From contig CAJMOI010000004.1 of assembly GCA_905215105.1 (NCBI GenBank), forward strand, positions 1 to 41,022: DNA of 41,022 bases. Direction: 5' to 3'. Both the position numbers and the translations under genes were made by a program. The notes below the pieces were generated by a model. That model was given only the letters and a program-made list of their open reading frames with translations. It was not told where the DNA came from and searched no databases. This document shows positions 24,833 to 33,687 of this stretch, in pieces; positions within the stretch are counted from its first letter, which is position 1; each line of letters starts with the position of its first letter. The DNA is from an uncultured bacterium (GTDB lineage: Bacteria > Bacillota > Clostridia > Oscillospirales > Acutalibacteraceae).

Positions 24833-25362
24833 ACACCCGCCTTTCCAAGAAGCATCCCCAGCACTGCGCCGGCCAGCACAAACCACACGGGAGAGGGATT
24901 AAAGATCACCATAACAGCCAGAGTAATCAAAAACAGGCTGATGGCAATCCAGCCTTTCACGCTCTTTTTCGCCAGCTTGACCACAGTGTCGGTCACCAGC
25001 ACACACACCGCCACCCGGATGCCTGCAAAGGCGTGCTGGACATAGGGGTTGTCCTGAAAATTGGACAGGAATGCGGCGATGATGGTGATAATCACCAGCG
25101 ACGGGAACACCACACCGGCGGTTGCAAAAATGGCCCCTGCAATCCCCTTCTGTTTATAGCCGATAAAGGTGGCGGTATTGACCGCGATAATACCCGGTGT
25201 ACACTGGCCCACCGCGTAATAGTCCATCAGTTCCTCTTCCGTGGCCCAACCGTATTTCTCCACCACTTCCTTCTGCAGCATGGGAAGCATGGCGTAGCCG
25301 CCGCCAAAAGTCAGCCCGCCAATGCGGCAGAAGGTAAGGAACAAAGTCCAGAGCTCTTTCAT
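24820..25362 (-). CDS. Chromate transporter family protein, half-size (first of pair)
   Basis: A 180-residue CHR-domain membrane protein and partner of the gene downstream. CRIGGLTFGGGYAMLPMLQKE near the N terminus and AVGQCTPGIIAVNTATFIG are the two family motifs. About six membrane segments. AGGAGGG eight bases before the ATG at 25362 fixes the start. An extended -10 promoter (TGC-TATAAT, minus strand 25410-25405) lies about 45 bases upstream. The two half-size proteins likely assemble as an antiparallel heterodimer, as proposed for short-chain CHR pairs. Confidence 0.9.
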   Translation of the reverse strand: MKELWTLFLTFCRIGGLTFGGGYAMLPMLQKEVVEKYGWATEEELMDYYAVGQCTPGIIAVNTATFIGYKQKGIAGAIFATAGVVFPSLVIITIIAAFLSNFQDNPYVQHAFAGIRVAVCVLVTDTVVKLAKKSVKGWIAISLFLITLAVMVIFNPSPVWFVLAGAVLGMLLGKAGVWKK

Positions 25363-25404
25363 GGTCCGGTCCCTCCTGAAATTGAAAATTTGTAATAACA
25401 ACTT

Positions 25405-25413
25405 ATTATAGCA
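25405..25413 (-). promoter_or_regulatory. Extended -10 promoter of the chromate transporter pair
   Basis: Minus-strand TGC-TATAAT with no good -35 (TTTCAG at 17-base spacing). On the plus strand TGG-TATAGT at 25512-25520 may be the -10 of the divergent HD-domain gene. Confidence 0.5.
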
Positions 25414-25563
25414 CAGTCTGACAGAGACTGAAAAGATGGAATTTTGGGTAAAAACAGGACCTTCCGGCCCCGGAATTTTCAGTTTGTTCACTGTATTTTT
25501 CCCGCCGGTTCTGGTATAGTATAAGTGGTAAGAATGATTGTGCAAAAGGAAGGAGGCGGCTGT

Positions 25564-26070
25564 ATGGTTGAACGATGGATTCAGGGATTCCGGTTTTGTA
25601 TCGAAGACCTGATTGATACCCCCAGCGTTCGGATGATGCAGCAGTTCCGCCAGCATGGAGACGTCACCACGCTGGAACACTGCCTGATGGTGGCCTTTTT
25701 CAGCTATGTGCTGTGCCGGATCATCGGCCTGAATTTTTATGCGGCGGCCCGGGGCGGACTGCTTCACGATCTGTTTCTCTATGACTGGCACAAGCCCAAT
25801 CCTTATCCCGGGCTCCACGGGTTTACCCATCCCAAAACCGCCTGGCGCAACGCCACCCGGATCTATGCCCTGACCCCCATGGAACAGGACATTATTTTGA
25901 CCCACATGTGGCCGCTGACCCTGCGGGCGCTTCCCCGATACCGGGAGAGCATGGTGGTCTCCTGTGCCGACAAGCTCTGCGCCCTGTGTGAAACCTTTGG
26001 ACTGGTTCGGCACCTGCGCAGCACCGACACCATGGGCTGGATTGCAAAGCTCTGCCGGGAAACCGGCTGA
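25564..26070 (+). CDS. HD-domain protein, putative phosphohydrolase
   Basis: A 168-residue protein of the HD superfamily of metal-dependent phosphohydrolases. TTLEHCLMVAFFSYVL supplies the first His, GGLLHDLFLYDW the HD pair, ILTHMWPLTL another His and VSCADKLCAL the last Asp. The protein is compact, without added domains, and likely cytoplasmic; the substrate may be a nucleotide or other phosphomonoester. GGAGG eight bases before the ATG at 25564 decides the start over in-frame codons from 25525. It diverges from the transporter genes and ends in a terminator. Confidence 0.83.
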   Translation: MVERWIQGFRFCIEDLIDTPSVRMMQQFRQHGDVTTLEHCLMVAFFSYVLCRIIGLNFYAAARGGLLHDLFLYDWHKPNPYPGLHGFTHPKTAWRNATRIYALTPMEQDIILTHMWPLTLRALPRYRESMVVSCADKLCALCETFGLVRHLRSTDTMGWIAKLCRETG

Positions 26071-26101
26071 AAAGCCCCATTCCTCCGGGAAGGGGCTTTT
26101 T
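26071..26101 (+). terminator. Terminator of the HD-domain gene
   Basis: AAAGCCCC (26071-26078) pairs with GGGGCTTT (26092-26099) and is followed by T residues. Confidence 0.8.
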
Positions 26102-26167
26102 CCATCCCTGCATCTGCCTGAAACGCACCATATAACCCTGTTACTTTTCCCGAAAGGATCGATTGTG

Positions 26168-26899
26168 ATGAAAACCGTATTGATTACCGGCGCCTCCCGG
26201 GGCATTGGCGCAGCAACCGCCCGGCTCTTTGCCCAAAAAGGATGGGCCGTCGCCGTCAATTACCGAAACAGCCGGGAAGCTGCCGAAGGGCTGGTTTCGG
26301 AAATCCGGAAAAACGGCGGCACGGCTCTGGCCATTCCCGCTGACGTAGGCGACCCGGAACAGGTGGAAGCCCTGTTCCGGACGGCGGAACGGGAGCTGGG
26401 CCAGATCGAAGCCCTTGTCAATAACGCGGGCATCGCCCAGCAGAAGCTCTTCACCGACCTGACAGACCAGGACTGGGACGAGCTGTTCCGGGTGGACGTG
26501 AAGGGCGTTTTTCTCTGCTGCCGCCGGGCCCTGCCTGCCATGATCCGCCGTCACCGGGGCGTGATCGTCAACATCAGCTCCATGTGGGGACAGGTGGGCG
26601 CTTCCTGTGAGGTTCATTATTCCGCCGCGAAAGCCGCCGTTATCGGCCTGACCCGGGCGCTTGCCAAGGAAGTGGGCCCCTCGGGAATCCGGGTCAACTG
26701 CATTGCCCCGGGAGTCATCCAGACGGAGATGAACGGAAACCTGACCCCGGAAACGCTGGAAGCTCTGAAAGAGGAAACCCCGCTGGAACTGCTGGGCGAT
26801 CCGGCAGACGTGGCGAAAGCCGCATGGTTCCTGACATCGGAGGACTCCGCCTTTATTACCGGACAGGTGCTGGGCGTCAACGGCGGCATGGTCATTTGA
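26168..26899 (+). CDS. SDR family oxidoreductase (FabG-like)
   Basis: A 243-residue classical short-chain dehydrogenase/reductase. ITGASRGIG (6-14) is the NAD(P)-binding loop, NNAG the stabilising motif, and S138, Y151 and K155 (ISSMWGQV... HYSAAK) the catalytic set. VNCIAPGVIQTEM and GQVLGVNGGMVI match FabG-type 3-oxoacyl-ACP reductases closely, but there is no fatty-acid synthesis gene nearby, so it may act on another keto/hydroxy substrate. AAAGGA lies upstream; ATG at 26168 is preferred to GTG at 26165. It is transcribed alone. Confidence 0.88.
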   Translation: MKTVLITGASRGIGAATARLFAQKGWAVAVNYRNSREAAEGLVSEIRKNGGTALAIPADVGDPEQVEALFRTAERELGQIEALVNNAGIAQQKLFTDLTDQDWDELFRVDVKGVFLCCRRALPAMIRRHRGVIVNISSMWGQVGASCEVHYSAAKAAVIGLTRALAKEVGPSGIRVNCIAPGVIQTEMNGNLTPETLEALKEETPLELLGDPADVAKAAWFLTSEDSAFITGQVLGVNGGMVI

Positions 26900-27252
26900 A
26901 CCCCGGTTTCCCCTCGTATATCGAGGGTAAAATGACGGTTTATTCAAGATTTCTTCATGTATTTGATACAAAAATGATGCCTTTTAAAGACAGTCTGTCC
27001 AGAAATTCCGTCCGGGATTTCCCGTGGCTGTCAAATCTCATAAAATTTACAGAAACCGCCATTTCCCGCCCAGTTTTCTGTTGAGAAAAATCCGCAAAAG
27101 GGGTATAATAAAAGGCAGTGCCGTGCTGTTTTTTCCTGCTGTCTGCAAGCGGCGGAAAGAGCCGGTTTTTCCATGAAGTTTATGAAATTTTTACCACTGT
27201 CATACAAGCTGCACATCCGTTGCGGGATGAAGAAGGAAAGGGGAATTTTTAC
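26900..27252 (+). other. Intergenic region upstream of mreB
   Basis: Holds a 6-bp hairpin (CCCTCG-tatat-CGAGGG, 26911-26927) without a T-run after the SDR gene, then an AT-rich stretch, the mreB promoter at 27081-27109 and a leader of roughly 135 bases. No gene was recognised in the leader. Confidence 0.5.
27081..27109 (+). promoter_or_regulatory. Promoter of the mre operon
   Basis: TTGAGA (27081-27086), 17-base spacer, TATAAT (27104-27109): the clearest promoter of the cell-shape cluster. Confidence 0.75.
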
Positions 27253-28266
<1,014 letters not shown>

Positions 28267-28299
28267 TTCTTTTTGAAGCGGTTCCAACCGAATCCTGTA

Positions 28300-28320
28300 C
28301 GGCAGGGGCTGCCGCTCTTT
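28300..28320 (+). terminator. Possible attenuating hairpin between mreB and mreC
   Basis: CGGCAG-ggg-CTGCCG followed by CTCTTTT. With a short stem and imperfect T-run it would terminate only part of the transcripts, lowering mreC relative to mreB. Confidence 0.35.
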
Positions 28321-28417
28321 TCCCAGTAGCAGGCGCACTGCTTTCCCGGGGAAAAGAACGCCAGTCCCTCTTTCTATTTCCGGCGGTTTGCTCCCGCCTG
28401 TTTAGGAGGCGTTTTCA

Positions 28418-29371
28418 TTGAAAGATTTTTTCCACACCAGAGGCTTTAAAATCATGCTGGCTTCGGTGTTTGTACTGCTGGGGCTGCTGCTGTACACCAA
28501 CAGTGTGGGCAGCTCCATGACCGCCAACCTGCTGGGCTTTTTGTCCTCTCCCATGCAGAAAATCAGCACCGGCATCACCACCAACGCCGCGGTGTTTGCC
28601 GATGAAGTCACCCGCTCCGCCGATGAGCTGCAGGCGGAAAACGACGCACTGAAAGAAGAAGTCCGGAAGCTGCGGGAACAGCTGGTGGACTACTATGAAG
28701 TCAAACAGAAAAACGAACAGTACGAGACGGTACTGGAATTGAAGAAAGCCAACAAGGACTATCAGATGCTCCCCGCCACTGTCATTGGCCGGGACCCCAA
28801 TGATGTGTTCTACAGCTTTTCCATTGACCAGGGCTCCCTCAACGGCGTTTCCAAAAACGACCCGGTCATCACCGGTGACGGCGTGGTAGGCTGGGTGTCC
28901 GAAGTCTACGCCACTTCCAGCCAGGTGACCACCCTGTTTTCCCCCAACACCAAAATCGGCGCCATTGCCAAGGAAACCCGGGACACCGGCGTGACCGGCT
29001 GCGACATCAAGCTGGCGGATCAGGGCGTCATCAAGCTGGCCTATCTCACCTCTGAAAACACCATTGAACCCGGCGATATCATCACCACTACCGGCCTGTC
29101 CGGCATGTATCCCAAAGACCTGCTTATCGGCACGGTGAAGGAGCTGGCCTATGAGGACAACAGCGTTTCCCAGTATGCAGTGGTAGAGCCCTTTGTGGAC
29201 GTGAAAAACGTGCGGGACGTGTTCGTCATCACCGACTTTGAGGGCAAAGGCGAAATCGCCATCACCGAGCAGAACAAAGAGGATGGTGAGAACAGCGAGA
29301 AAGAAGATGCTGACCCCACGCCTTCTCCCTCTCCCAGCGCCAGCCCCAGTCCTTCTCCGGAGGGCGAATAA
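28418..29371 (+). CDS. mreC: Rod shape-determining protein MreC
   Basis: A 317-residue membrane protein that links MreB to wall synthases. A short cytoplasmic N terminus and one transmembrane helix (~13-32, MLASVFVLLGLLLYTN) lead to a coiled coil (~65-110, rich in Glu/Leu/Lys), then the double beta-barrel domain (VIGRDPNDVFYSFSIDQGS, DGVVGWVSEV, LSGMYPKDLLIGTV). A Ser/Pro-rich low-complexity tail ends the protein. The start is a TTG at 28418, eight bases behind AGGAGG, with no ATG available. Confidence 0.94.
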   Translation: MKDFFHTRGFKIMLASVFVLLGLLLYTNSVGSSMTANLLGFLSSPMQKISTGITTNAAVFADEVTRSADELQAENDALKEEVRKLREQLVDYYEVKQKNEQYETVLELKKANKDYQMLPATVIGRDPNDVFYSFSIDQGSLNGVSKNDPVITGDGVVGWVSEVYATSSQVTTLFSPNTKIGAIAKETRDTGVTGCDIKLADQGVIKLAYLTSENTIEPGDIITTTGLSGMYPKDLLIGTVKELAYEDNSVSQYAVVEPFVDVKNVRDVFVITDFEGKGEIAITEQNKEDGENSEKEDADPTPSPSPSASPSPSPEGE

Positions 29372-29884
29372 ATGGAAAACCGATACCGCTTTATCCGATA
29401 CTTTGCCTATGGGCTGGAGCTGCTGATTCTCTATATGCTCCAGCAGACACCGGGACTGCTGCCGCCTCTGTTCGGCGCACGTCCCATCCTCATCATCCCG
29501 GCCGCACTGGCCATCGCCATGTTTGAGACGGAAGTCCCAGCCATGGCTTTCGGTATTTTCGGCGGCCTGCTCATCGACTTCGGCATTGGCGCCGCGCTGG
29601 GCTTCCACGGAATCATGCTGGGCGTTGCCTGTTACCTGATCAGCGCCCTTTCCGCCAATCTGCTGCGCACCAACCTGTTCACCTCGTTTCTGGTGAACAC
29701 CCTGGCGCTGCTGCTGATCGTCACCCTTCAATGGATTTTCTATTATGTCCTCTATGACTACGAATACCCGGTGTATGCGCTGGTGTACCACTATCTTCCC
29801 AGAATTGCCTATTCTCTGGTACTGACGCCCATCACCTTCTATTTCAACCGGGCCTTTGCCATGCTGATTCGCCCGGCTGACTGA
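29372..29884 (+). CDS. mreD: Rod shape-determining protein MreD
   Basis: A 170-residue hydrophobic protein with five or six membrane helices, partner of MreC in the elongation complex. Its ATG follows the mreC stop directly (TAA then ATG, no spacer), so translation is coupled. Segments such as RPILIIPAALAIAMFE and GIFGGLLIDFGIGAALGFHG are typical of MreD. Assignment rests on size, hydrophobicity, this motif and position. Confidence 0.9.
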   Translation: MENRYRFIRYFAYGLELLILYMLQQTPGLLPPLFGARPILIIPAALAIAMFETEVPAMAFGIFGGLLIDFGIGAALGFHGIMLGVACYLISALSANLLRTNLFTSFLVNTLALLLIVTLQWIFYYVLYDYEYPVYALVYHYLPRIAYSLVLTPITFYFNRAFAMLIRPAD

Positions 29885-29909
29885 CCCGCCTCGGAAAGGA
29901 GGAGCTTTC

Positions 29910-32018
29910 TTGAAGAAATTTTCCGGAATCGGACGTTATATCGTCTGCTGCCTGCTGCTGTTTGCGGTGTTCGGCGTCTATGTGATGCGGCTGTTCCAGT
30001 GGCAGATTATCGACGGCGACAGCTATTACAGTCTGGCCAACACCACCACCTCGTCCTATATCAAGCTCACCGCCACTCGCGGCGAGATTCTGGACCGGAA
30101 CGGCGAACTGCTGGCCCAGAACCGCACCTGCTACAACATTGTATTCGACGACACCCTCATTGACCGGGAAAAGCTCAACGACACCATTCTGGAACTGATC
30201 GGCATTATGGAAGAGACCGACAGCGAATGGATTGACGCCCTGCCCATTCAGCTCAATGCAGACGGCAGCTACTCCTTTGAAGAAGACAGCGACAGTGAAA
30301 TCGAGTTTTTGAAAAGCAGCAGCATGCTGCACATGAACGCCTATGCCACTGCACAGGAGTGTATGAACCAGCTGCTGGAGCTGTTCGACTGCAAGGACTA
30401 TGCGCCGGAGGATGCCATCAAGATTGTTTCCGTCCGGTATAACATGAAGAAAAACCTCTTTGACGCGGATTCCCCCTATACCTTTGCCAAGGACATTTCC
30501 GCCGACGTCATGACCGTTGTCAACGAGCGCACCGCCAACATGCCCGGTGTGCGGGTGGATGTGACCACCACCCGGGAATACCCGGACGGCGCACTGGCCC
30601 CCCACATCATCGGCCGTACCGGCGCTCTGACGGCGGAACAGTACGAAGCGGTGAAAGAAGAGGACAACCTGTTCAGTCTGGATAACCTCTCCGGCTATTC
30701 CTACGACGACACCATGGGACAGAACGGCATTGAAGCCGCGCTGGAAGATACCCTGCGGGGCCACAACGGAAAGCTGGCCATTGAAACCGACCGGGAAGGC
30801 AACCTGACCAGCTCCGAGGTGGAAGTTGCACCGGAAGCGGGCAACACCGTATATCTGACGCTGGATTCCCGGATTCAGCAGGTAACCAATGCTTCTCTGG
30901 CCAAAAACGTGAAGGCAGCCAAGGAAAACGCCGTGCCCACTTCCGAAGACCCCAAGGGCAGCGACTGTGAAGCCGGCGCCGCAGTGATGATCAATGTGAA
31001 AACCGGCGAGGTGCTGGCTGCCAGCACGTATCCCACCTATGACCTGAACAAATATATCAGCGACATCGACTATTACAACCAGCTGAACAACGACAAAACC
31101 TACCCCTTCATTAACCGGGCTTTCAGCGGTACCTTTGCTCCCGGCTCCATTTTCAAGCCGGTGGTGGCCGCCGCTGCATTGCAGGAAGGGGTTATCACCA
31201 CAAACACCACCATTAACTGTGACGGCACTTACCACTATTATGAGTCCAGCGGTTGGACCCCCCATTGCATGGGCTATCACCCCAACGCCAGCGTGCTGAC
31301 CGCCCTGCAAAAATCCTGCAACGTCTTTTTCTATGAAACCGGACGCCGTTTGGGCATCCGCAAGCTGGACGCTTATGGAACCCTGTTCGGACTGGGACAG
31401 AAAACCGGTCTGGAAATTTCCGAAAGCGCCGGATTCCTGACAAACCCCGAAGATTACGAACGCCGCTCCGGTGTCACCTGGACCGACGGTATGACCTGCA
31501 ACGCCGCCATCGGCCAGCAGGACAACGCTTTCACGCCGGTACAGCTGGTCAGCTACTGCGCTTCCATCGCCAACGGCGGTCATCGGATGCAGCTGCATCT
31601 GGTGGACAAAGTCACCGACTACACCCGCCAGACCGTCGTTGAAGAAAAAGAACCCGTCGTCCTCAACGAAGTGGGCGTGGACGATAAAAATCTGGAAATC
31701 GTCCGTCAGGGAATGCGTCTGGTGGCCTCCAGCGGCGGCACAGCCTCCGACTTTGCCAATTACGGCGTGGAAATCGGCGCAAAGACCGGCACCGCAGAAG
31801 TCACCGGCCACTCCGACAACGTGACTTTCATCGCCTTTGCCCCCTATGACGAGCCGGAAATCGCCATCGCAGTCGTGCTGGAATACGGTTCCAGCGGCAC
31901 CTATTCCAAAGCCGTTGCCCGGGACATGCTGAACGCCTATTTCTACGGCGCTTATGTGGACGAGGACGGCGAAGTCAAGGTGCCCTCTGCGGCAGATACA
32001 CTGGATAAGGACGAATAA
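29910..32018 (+). CDS. mrdA: Penicillin-binding protein 2, elongation-specific transpeptidase
   Basis: A 702-residue class B PBP that cross-links lateral peptidoglycan. An N-terminal transmembrane anchor (YIVCCLLLFAVFGVYVM) is followed by the pedestal domain with TRGEILDRNGELLAQN, a long insertion (~95-165), then the transpeptidase domain: S413 in PGSIFKP (SxxK), S469-C-N471 (SxN) and K625-T-G627 (KTG). The start codon is TTG at 29910 behind AAAGGAGGAG. It lies 25 bases after mreD in the mre operon. No rodA partner is present in the window. Confidence 0.95.
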   Translation: MKKFSGIGRYIVCCLLLFAVFGVYVMRLFQWQIIDGDSYYSLANTTTSSYIKLTATRGEILDRNGELLAQNRTCYNIVFDDTLIDREKLNDTILELIGIMEETDSEWIDALPIQLNADGSYSFEEDSDSEIEFLKSSSMLHMNAYATAQECMNQLLELFDCKDYAPEDAIKIVSVRYNMKKNLFDADSPYTFAKDISADVMTVVNERTANMPGVRVDVTTTREYPDGALAPHIIGRTGALTAEQYEAVKEEDNLFSLDNLSGYSYDDTMGQNGIEAALEDTLRGHNGKLAIETDREGNLTSSEVEVAPEAGNTVYLTLDSRIQQVTNASLAKNVKAAKENAVPTSEDPKGSDCEAGAAVMINVKTGEVLAASTYPTYDLNKYISDIDYYNQLNNDKTYPFINRAFSGTFAPGSIFKPVVAAAALQEGVITTNTTINCDGTYHYYESSGWTPHCMGYHPNASVLTALQKSCNVFFYETGRRLGIRKLDAYGTLFGLGQKTGLEISESAGFLTNPEDYERRSGVTWTDGMTCNAAIGQQDNAFTPVQLVSYCASIANGGHRMQLHLVDKVTDYTRQTVVEEKEPVVLNEVGVDDKNLEIVRQGMRLVASSGGTASDFANYGVEIGAKTGTAEVTGHSDNVTFIAFAPYDEPEIAIAVVLEYGSSGTYSKAVARDMLNAYFYGAYVDEDGEVKVPSAADTLDKDE

Positions 32019-32144
32019 GCAAAAACCGGTACTTTTGAACAAAAATATATATCGGAATACTAGATATTTCTGACGGATTCCCTACTCCTCCTTTGTTAAA
32101 ATCAGCCAGAAATGAAAAAACACGCCAAAATTCACAAAAACGCT

Positions 32145-32173
32145 TTGACTAGAAAGCCGGTTTGTGGTAACAT
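32145..32173 (+). promoter_or_regulatory. Promoter upstream of the minD-like gene
   Basis: TTGACT (32145-32150), 17-base spacer, TAACAT (32168-32173), 20 bases before the ATG. The 175-base gap after mrdA and this promoter make separate expression likely. The rest of the gap shows no gene. Confidence 0.55.
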
Positions 32174-32193
32174 GATTAAAGAGGTATTGTTGA

Positions 32194-32940
32194 ATGGGAG
32201 CAATTACGGTAATCACGTCCGGAAAGGGAGGTGTCGGCAAGTCCACCACCACGGTGGGACTGGCCTGTGCCCTGTCCCGGAGAGGAAGAAGAGTTTTGTT
32301 GATTGACGGAGATGCCGGCCTGCGGAGTCTGGACCGGATGCTGGGCGTGGAGTCCAGTCTGGTCTATGACATTTCCGATGTGGCGGCCGGCCGCTGTGAG
32401 CCGATTCGGGCCATTTATCCCTGTCCCGGGTTTAATGGTCTGTTTTTGCTGCCTGCTCCGGGAAAAGAGGACAACATCATCCCGCCGGAGATCATGCGGC
32501 AGCTGGTCCCCCTTCTCGCCTCTTATTACGACCATGTACTCGTTGACAGCCCCGCCGGTGTGGGGCTTGGGTTTTTGTCCGCCATCGCCGCCGCCCAGCG
32601 GGCGCTGGTGGTATCCAACCCGGACCCGGTCTGTGTGCGGGACACCGCCACCGTCCGGCGGCTTTTGACAGAAGCCAGGATTCAGGAACAGCGGCTGGTC
32701 ATCAACCGGTTTCAGTACAGCCGCTTTAAAAAGCTGGGCTGCTTCCGGGATCTGGATGCCATGATCGACGAATCCGGCATCCGCCTCATTGCCGTCATTC
32801 CGGAAGACGTTCAGCTGGCTGCCGCAGCAGCCAGGGCACAGCCTCCCTCACACCGCTCGTCCGGCGCCATGGCCTATGCCCGGCTGGCGGCCCGTCTGGA
32901 GGGAGAACACGTCCCCCTGGCCTCCCTTCGCTGGATGTGA
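32194..32940 (+). CDS. minD: MinD-like ATPase, isolated and lacking a membrane-targeting tail
   Basis: A 248-residue P-loop ATPase of the MinD/ParA class. The deviant Walker A is SGKGGVGKST (9-18, with signature lysine K11), IDGDAGLRSLDRMLG matches MinD switch I, and D118 in DSPAGVGLGF is switch II. MinD normally ends in an amphipathic helix that binds the membrane; this protein stops at VPLASLRWM soon after GEHVPL, so the helix appears absent. MinC and MinE genes, which usually flank minD at this locus in Clostridia, are missing too. The ATG has only a weak AGAGG site. It may still be a division-site factor or have drifted to another role. Confidence 0.85.
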   Translation: MGAITVITSGKGGVGKSTTTVGLACALSRRGRRVLLIDGDAGLRSLDRMLGVESSLVYDISDVAAGRCEPIRAIYPCPGFNGLFLLPAPGKEDNIIPPEIMRQLVPLLASYYDHVLVDSPAGVGLGFLSAIAAAQRALVVSNPDPVCVRDTATVRRLLTEARIQEQRLVINRFQYSRFKKLGCFRDLDAMIDESGIRLIAVIPEDVQLAAAAARAQPPSHRSSGAMAYARLAARLEGEHVPLASLRWM

Positions 32941-33002
32941 CCGGGCGGGAAATCCATCGACACACCACTACCGATTTGGATGATTATAAGGAGGAGTTCA
33001 GA

Positions 33003-33401
33003 TTGAAAATCGCACTTATCGCTCATGACGCCAAAAAGGAACTGATGGTCCAGTTCTGCATCGCGTACTGCGGCGTTCTCAGCCGCCACACACTCTGTGG
33101 TACAGGCACCACCGGCAAAATGGTTTCCGAAGCCACCGGTTTGCAGATTCAGCGTTTTTTGAGCGGTTCTCAGGGCGGCGACCAGCAGATTGCAGCCCGC
33201 ATTGCCTGCAATGAGATCGATTTGCTGCTGTTTTTCCGTGACCCTCTCAGCCCCAAGCCCCATGAGCCCAATGACATGAACCTTCTCCGTCTCTGTGACA
33301 TGCACAACATCCCGGTGGCCACCAACATCGCCACTGCCGAAGTGCTGATCCACGGTCTGGAGCGGGGCGATCTGGACTGGCGCAATATCGTCAATCCCTA
33401 A
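33003..33401 (+). CDS. mgsA: Methylglyoxal synthase
   Basis: A 132-residue enzyme converting dihydroxyacetone phosphate to methylglyoxal and phosphate, a bypass of lower glycolysis under phosphate limitation. KIALIAHD opens the fold, GTGTTGKMV binds phosphate, and SGSQGGDQQIAARI holds the catalytic Asp (D60); RDPLSPKPHEPND contains H87. At the position of E. coli Asp101 the sequence reads Asn90, followed by Asp91. TTG at 33003 is the start, six bases after AGGAGGAG; in-frame codons upstream lie inside minD's end. It forms the usual clostridial neighbour of the mre-min cluster and may share minD's transcript. Confidence 0.93.
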   Translation: MKIALIAHDAKKELMVQFCIAYCGVLSRHTLCGTGTTGKMVSEATGLQIQRFLSGSQGGDQQIAARIACNEIDLLLFFRDPLSPKPHEPNDMNLLRLCDMHNIPVATNIATAEVLIHGLERGDLDWRNIVNP

Positions 33402-33430
33402 CCTTTGACAACCTGATTTTTTCATACCGG

Positions 33431-33660
33431 CGTTGAACGGGAGCAGTAAATCCGCTTCTTCCACAGGGAGGACAGGCCGTGACTGAGAGCCTTTCCGATA
33501 CAGAAGCGCTTTGAAGGACACCCGGGAGCCGTCGCAGCTTTGCTGTGCGTTTTCCGCGTTAAGGAACCGAAAGGGAAAGCTTTCTCACCGAAAACTTTCC
33601 GAAAAAGGGTGGCACCGCGAGGATTTTCCCTCGTCCCTTTACCGGGACGGGGGTATTTTA
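33431..33660 (+). promoter_or_regulatory. T-box leader of hisS-aspS, probably tRNA-Asp responsive
   Basis: Stem I starts near GAGCAGTAAA (33441) with GCTTC/GAAGC pairing. The candidate specifier is GAC (33517-33519) followed by A; CAC (33519-33521) overlaps it but is followed by C, whereas a purine is usual. The T-box AAGGGTGGCACCGCG is at 33605-33619; its TGGC pairs with a tRNA ending GCCA, as in tRNA-Asp (G73), not tRNA-His (C73). The antiterminator AAAGGG/CCCTTT competes with a terminator of 10 bp (33628-33637 with 33644-33653) followed by TATTTTA. Uncharged tRNA should favour read-through into hisS. A TTGACA at 33405-33410 lacks a good -10. Confidence 0.88.
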
Positions 33661-33687
33661 TTATCATATAAAGGAGAACAAAATACT

